NCBI GenBank assembly: GCA_963923455.1
Contig: CAWULT010000168.1
Span: forward strand, 1-8,197
Reading direction: 5' to 3'
Source: CAWULT01 sp963923455
GTDB taxonomy: Bacteria; Acidobacteriota; Vicinamibacteria; Vicinamibacterales; UBA2999
DNA length: 8,197 nucleotides
In this document: one piece after another, positions 5,858 through 8,197 of the stretch
Layout: the number at the start of each line of letters is the position of its first letter
Position numbering within the stretch: position 1 is the stretch's first letter
Notes under the pieces: generated by a model
What the model saw: the letters and a program-made list of their open reading frames with translations, nothing else
Databases searched by the model: none
Told to the model about the DNA's origin: nothing
Position numbers and translations under genes: made by a program

Positions 5858-6881
5858 ACGCGCCGGCGAGCCGCCTGGCGAGCGCCATCACCGTCAACGG
5901 CGACGAGCCCTCGGCCTTGTTGTTGACGAGCAGGTAGATCCGCTTCTGGTTGGCGGCCGCCCGCTGCACGAGCGACACCGTGTCGGCCCGCATCGCCTCG
6001 TCGGGCTCGACCAGCGTGTCGAACGGCCGGAACGCCTCGCGCTGCTCGGCGTAGCGCGTGCCCGGCCGCAGCAAGAGGCGGATCACCAGTGCCTCGCTCG
6101 TGAGCTCCGCTGGCGGCACGACGGAGGCCTGCGCGCCCGGCAGCGGCATCGCGCTCCAGTAGTTGTAGGTGTGGGTGGCGCCGTGCCGCGCCAGCACCGC
6201 CGCGTATTCCCGCGTCAGCAGCGCGCGGTCACGCAGTTCCACGGCGTAGGTGAACTCGCGCGGCAGCCCGGCCAGGCAGGCGTCGAGCCGCTCGGCGAAC
6301 GCCGTGGGCTCGAGCCGCAGGCCGCGCGGCGGGGGCGGGCACTCGATGATGACCGGCCCGATGTGCGCGGCGAACGCCACGGCGCACGGCGCGAGCAGTT
6401 CCTCGACGAGGCGCGACGGCGACAGGAAGTCGGGGTTCGGCACCGGACGCTCGCGGTCGCCCAGCGCGAAGGCCGTGACCGACGCCGGCGCCTTGATGCA
6501 GCAGCGGAACCCGTCCGGCAGCTGGTCGGCATAGCGGCGGAAGTCGTCGAGCGGGATCGGCGCGTAGTAGCTGCGGTCGATGCCGACGGTCGTCAGCAGG
6601 GGGTGGGCTGCGTACTCGCGAAGCCCGTCGCGCGCGAGGGCCGACTGCGTGCGGCGCGCGCCGTAGACGAGGCCGGCCCAGCCGGGAAAGCTCCAGGAGC
6701 TGGTGCCGAAGTGGAGGTGCGGGGGCAGCCGCGCGGCCAGGGCGCGCGCCTCCGCGTGCTGGGCGTCGAGCCGCGCGAGGACGTCGTCGGCCGGACGGGC
6801 GCCGCGCCGCGTCGGCGCGGGCGCCTCGGACACCGGTTCGGGAAGCGGCTCGTCGTCGAAGAGGCCGGGCTGCGCGGGCAC
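5856..6881 (-). CDS. DUF72 (YecE-family) domain protein
   Basis: With the GTG at 6881-6879 this is a 341-residue protein. The DUF72 domain begins at LHFGTSSWSFPGWAGLVYG (residues 56-74) and includes TTVGIDRSYYAPIP (97-110), GFRCCIKAP (124-132), PVIIECPPPPRGL (176-188), TYAVELRDRALLTREY (211-226) and a terminal NQKRIYLLVNNKAEGSSP (311-328). These are family hallmarks of a predicted TIM-barrel-like fold. The biochemical function of the family is not established, so none is assigned. The first 50 residues are a Pro/Ala/charged extension that many members lack in this form. The start is uncertain: no ribosome site precedes the GTG, but a TACCAT element sits seven bases before it, fitting a leaderless transcript. 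The frame stays open further upstream, but that part reads as low-complexity Gly/Arg/Ala and lies over the neighbouring gene. Its position 91 bases upstream of the nitrile hydratase genes need not mean shared function. Confidence 0.88.
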   Translation of the reverse strand: MPAQPGLFDDEPLPEPVSEAPAPTRRGARPADDVLARLDAQHAEARALAARLPPHLHFGTSSWSFPGWAGLVYGARRTQSALARDGLREYAAHPLLTTVGIDRSYYAPIPLDDFRRYADQLPDGFRCCIKAPASVTAFALGDRERPVPNPDFLSPSRLVEELLAPCAVAFAAHIGPVIIECPPPPRGLRLEPTAFAERLDACLAGLPREFTYAVELRDRALLTREYAAVLARHGATHTYNYWSAMPLPGAQASVVPPAELTSEALVIRLLLRPGTRYAEQREAFRPFDTLVEPDEAMRADTVSLVQRAAANQKRIYLLVNNKAEGSSPLTVMALARRLAGA

Positions 6882-6888
6882 GATCGCT

Positions 6889-6894
6889 ATGGTA
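6889..6894 (-). promoter_or_regulatory. -10-like TACCAT seven bases before the DUF72 start
   Basis: The minus strand reads TACCAT, then AGCGATC, then GTG. A TANNNT element at this distance from a start codon, with no ribosome site, is the usual picture of a leaderless transcript whose first base is the start codon. Pattern-based and unconfirmed. Confidence 0.3.
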
Positions 6895-6919
6895 GCGCCG
6901 CGCCCGCGCGCCCCTGATG

Positions 6920-7375
6920 CTACTTCTTGACGCAGCGCGGGTCGACGGGCTCGTCTTCCTGGTTGTTGCGCCCGCCAATCGCGCGGCCCAGCCGCCCGCC
7001 CAGGCGGCCGCCGATGGCCCCGCCGATGCCGCCCTTCTTCTGCCGCTCGGCTTCGAGCGCCTTGCAGTACTCCTCGTCCGACTGGGCCGCGGCCGGCGGC
7101 GCCGCCGCCGCGCTGGCCGGCGCCGCGTCCGGCGCCGGGCCGCCGCCGCGCGACATCATCCCCAGGTCCATCAGGCCCTGCTGCGACACCATGTCCATGC
7201 GGGTCGACTTGAAGCTGACGCGCGTGAACCACTCCTGATCCCACGTGACGGCGGGGTCGGCCGGCCGCGCGGGATGGATGAACGTGGCCTCGTCACCGAA
7301 CGCGGTGAACATCAGCATCGAGCCCTGCTTGGTGGCCTTCATCACCTCGGCGGGCACTGCGCACGAGGTGGTCGA
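6920..7375 (-). CDS. C-terminal part of an unrecognised protein ending in a glycine zipper; N-terminus probably missing
   Basis: I do not recognise the family. The convincing part starts near CAVPAEVMKATKQGSMLMF and continues with FGDEATFIHP, AVTWDQEWFTRVSF and KSTRMDMVSQQGLMDLGMM. An Ala/Pro linker follows, then a charged helix (SDEEYCKALEAERQKK), a glycine-zipper stretch (GGIGGAIGGRLGGRLGRA) and DPRCVKK before the TAG at 6922-6920. Glycine zippers of this type are found in membrane-associated or self-assembling envelope proteins. The open frame continues to 7930, but from about 7375 it becomes a Ser/Ala/Arg-rich shadow of the plus-strand gene. A GTG at 7465 would give MRRTALSASALVTCGSAASA, a weak signal-peptide lookalike, but it has no ribosome site and overlaps the better plus-strand frame. 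The upper boundary given is an estimate. The stop lies 39 bases before the DUF72 start. Confidence 0.6.
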   Translation of the reverse strand, partial: STTSCAVPAEVMKATKQGSMLMFTAFGDEATFIHPARPADPAVTWDQEWFTRVSFKSTRMDMVSQQGLMDLGMMSRGGGPAPDAAPASAAAAPPAAAQSDEEYCKALEAERQKKGGIGGAIGGRLGGRLGRAIGGRNNQEDEPVDPRCVKK

Positions 7376-7391
7376 CGGCGGCAGGACGGCC

Positions 7392-8197
7392 TTGAGGCTG
7401 AACGCCGCCGAGGCCGCGCTGCCGCAGGTGACGAGCGCGCTCGCCGACAACGCGGTGCGGCGCACCCTGCAAGCGGCCGGCACAGGCCTGCTGCTGGCGC
7501 CGCCGTCGACGGTCGCGACGAACTGGGCCGAGGATCGTCCGTTGATGGACAACCTGGCGCTGAACACCGCGCTGGGCGGTGCCTTTGGCGCCGGCACCGG
7601 TGCGGCAGTCGAGACGGCCCGTGCGGCGGCACCGTCTGTGGCGCGCGGTGTGCAGGTCGCGAGGGACACCCTCGGCGACCTGATGGCGCAGCATCCCGAG
7701 CTGGCGGCGCGGCTGGCCGATGAGACGGGCGCGGTGGGTGACGTGGCTAAGGCGCGGGCGGCGCGGCAGGCCGTCGTGGACGCGCAGGCGCGCGCCGCCA
7801 ACGACGCCGCCGGTGACACGGCAGTCGGCGACGACCTGGCCGATGACCTGGCCGACGACGTCAGCGAAGACGCCGTGAAGGGTGCGGCGGCGTGGTTCCC
7901 TCGGCCGCTCAAGACATACCTCGACGACATCGCCGCAAAAATGCGCGAGCAGCAGCGCGCGAGATGGCTTGCCGCAGGGAAAGACCCGAAGCAGTTTGGG
8001 CCGCAACTGTCGGAGATTCAGACGGCCATCAAAGACATCATCCGCAACGACATCTCGAAAGGCGACGCCCGCGAGGCGCAGCGGTTGATTGACGGCTACT
8101 TCACCACGCCGCTGCCCACCAACTACCGTGGCGTGAACTTCGACGCGCGCCGGCTGGGCTTGACCCGATCTCGTGGACGGGTTAGTTCAGTCGAATC
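7392..8197 (+). CDS. Partial large protein, phage or mobile-element-like, open at the window end
   Basis: A plus-strand frame is open from 7239 to the end of the window without a stop, and from about 7400 it reads as real protein. The order is AEAALPQVTSALADNAVRRT, a Gly/Ala-hydrophobic segment (LQAAGTGLLLAPPSTVATNW), EDRPLMDNLALNTALGG leading into AFGAGTGAAVE, a helical Ala/Arg/Asp-rich stretch, and an acidic DDLADDLADDV repeat. It ends with a better-mixed region (WFPRPLKTYLDDIAAKMREQ, WLAAGKDPKQFGPQLSEIQ, RLIDGYFTTPLPTNYRGVNF). Alternating Gly-rich segments beside DRP-type motifs recall very large phage virion-associated or polyvalent proteins, but I cannot name a family. Codons such as AAA, AGA, CTT, TTT, ATT and CAA are commoner here than in the other genes. 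The start is unknown: the TTG at 7392 (AGGA five bases before) and the ATG at 7545 are weak, and the true N-terminus may lie beyond a junction near 7360-7400. Confidence 0.6.
   Translation, partial: MRLNAAEAALPQVTSALADNAVRRTLQAAGTGLLLAPPSTVATNWAEDRPLMDNLALNTALGGAFGAGTGAAVETARAAAPSVARGVQVARDTLGDLMAQHPELAARLADETGAVGDVAKARAARQAVVDAQARAANDAAGDTAVGDDLADDLADDVSEDAVKGAAAWFPRPLKTYLDDIAAKMREQQRARWLAAGKDPKQFGPQLSEIQTAIKDIIRNDISKGDAREAQRLIDGYFTTPLPTNYRGVNFDARRLGLTRSRGRVSSVE
7830..7859 (+). repeat. Short in-frame tandem repeat coding DDLA
   Basis: Two 12-base units (7830-7841 and 7842-7853) differ at one base and are followed by a partial third unit, encoding DDLA-DDLA-DDV in the plus-strand partial gene. 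It is probably an acidic linker between helices. Confidence 0.5.

Noticed and set aside
5763..6917. Plus-strand frame of 384 codons opposite the DUF72 gene
   Set aside because: Arg/Gly/Val-rich shadow of a gene with recognisable DUF72 motifs on the other strand.
6920..7930. Full-length minus-strand frame of 336 codons as one gene
   Set aside because: The first roughly 185 codons are Ser/Ala/Arg/Pro low complexity with no signal or ribosome site. They lie opposite a more protein-like plus-strand frame whose third codon positions coincide with theirs. Only the C-terminal part is kept.
8161..8197. Segment near the window end with a tRNA D-arm-like string (GGGTTAGTTCAGT)
   Set aside because: No acceptor, anticodon or T-arm can be paired around it, and the plus-strand reading frame continues through it.
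1..8197. CRISPR arrays, rRNA, tRNA, insertion-sequence ends or long direct repeats
   Set aside because: None seen by eye on either strand. The only repeat noted is the short DDLA-coding one.

Overview
The window is uniformly high in GC. It carries an Oar/CarboxypepD_reg-type TonB-dependent outer-membrane receptor of the kind found in large numbers in Acidobacteriota. The receptor's motifs (DTNGNRIPDC followed by a GEC loop, an aromatic C-terminus) resemble those of Vicinamibacteria-type genomes. I therefore read this as chromosomal DNA of a Gram-negative acidobacterium, possibly from a metagenome contig. That assignment is inference from gene content; there is no marker gene in the window.

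Layout: (1) 1-444, plus strand, the 3' end of an unrecognised protein. (2) 445-499, a short gap holding an inverted repeat that overlaps an extended -10-like element. (3) 500-3958, plus strand, the large TonB-dependent receptor. (4) 3977-5764, minus strand, a compact cobalt-type nitrile hydratase cassette in the order alpha, beta, accessory protein, with overlapping ends between the genes. It converges on the receptor with only 18 bases between stop codons. (5) 5856-6881, minus strand, a DUF72/YecE-family protein upstream of the nitrile hydratase. (6) 6920 to about 7375, minus strand, the C-terminal part of a small secreted-looking protein ending in a glycine zipper. (7) About 7392-8197, plus strand, a long frame open to the end of the window, phage- or mobile-element-like in character and with less GC-biased codons. 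Genes 6 and 7 meet head to head and neither has a convincing N-terminus, so a recombination or assembly junction near 7360-7400 is likely.

The most interesting feature is the nitrile hydratase alpha subunit. It begins with a twin-arginine (Tat) signal peptide followed by a His/Asp segment, ahead of an otherwise canonical subunit with the Co-type CTLCSC metal claw. The beta subunit and accessory protein have no signal. Nitrile hydratases are normally cytoplasmic. The arrangement suggests that cobalt insertion, with the accessory protein, and alpha-beta assembly occur in the cytoplasm, and that the folded complex is then exported through Tat with beta carried along. This would give a periplasmic nitrile-to-amide activity. 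The receptor in the neighbouring convergent gene may or may not be related; nothing in the sequence shows its substrate.
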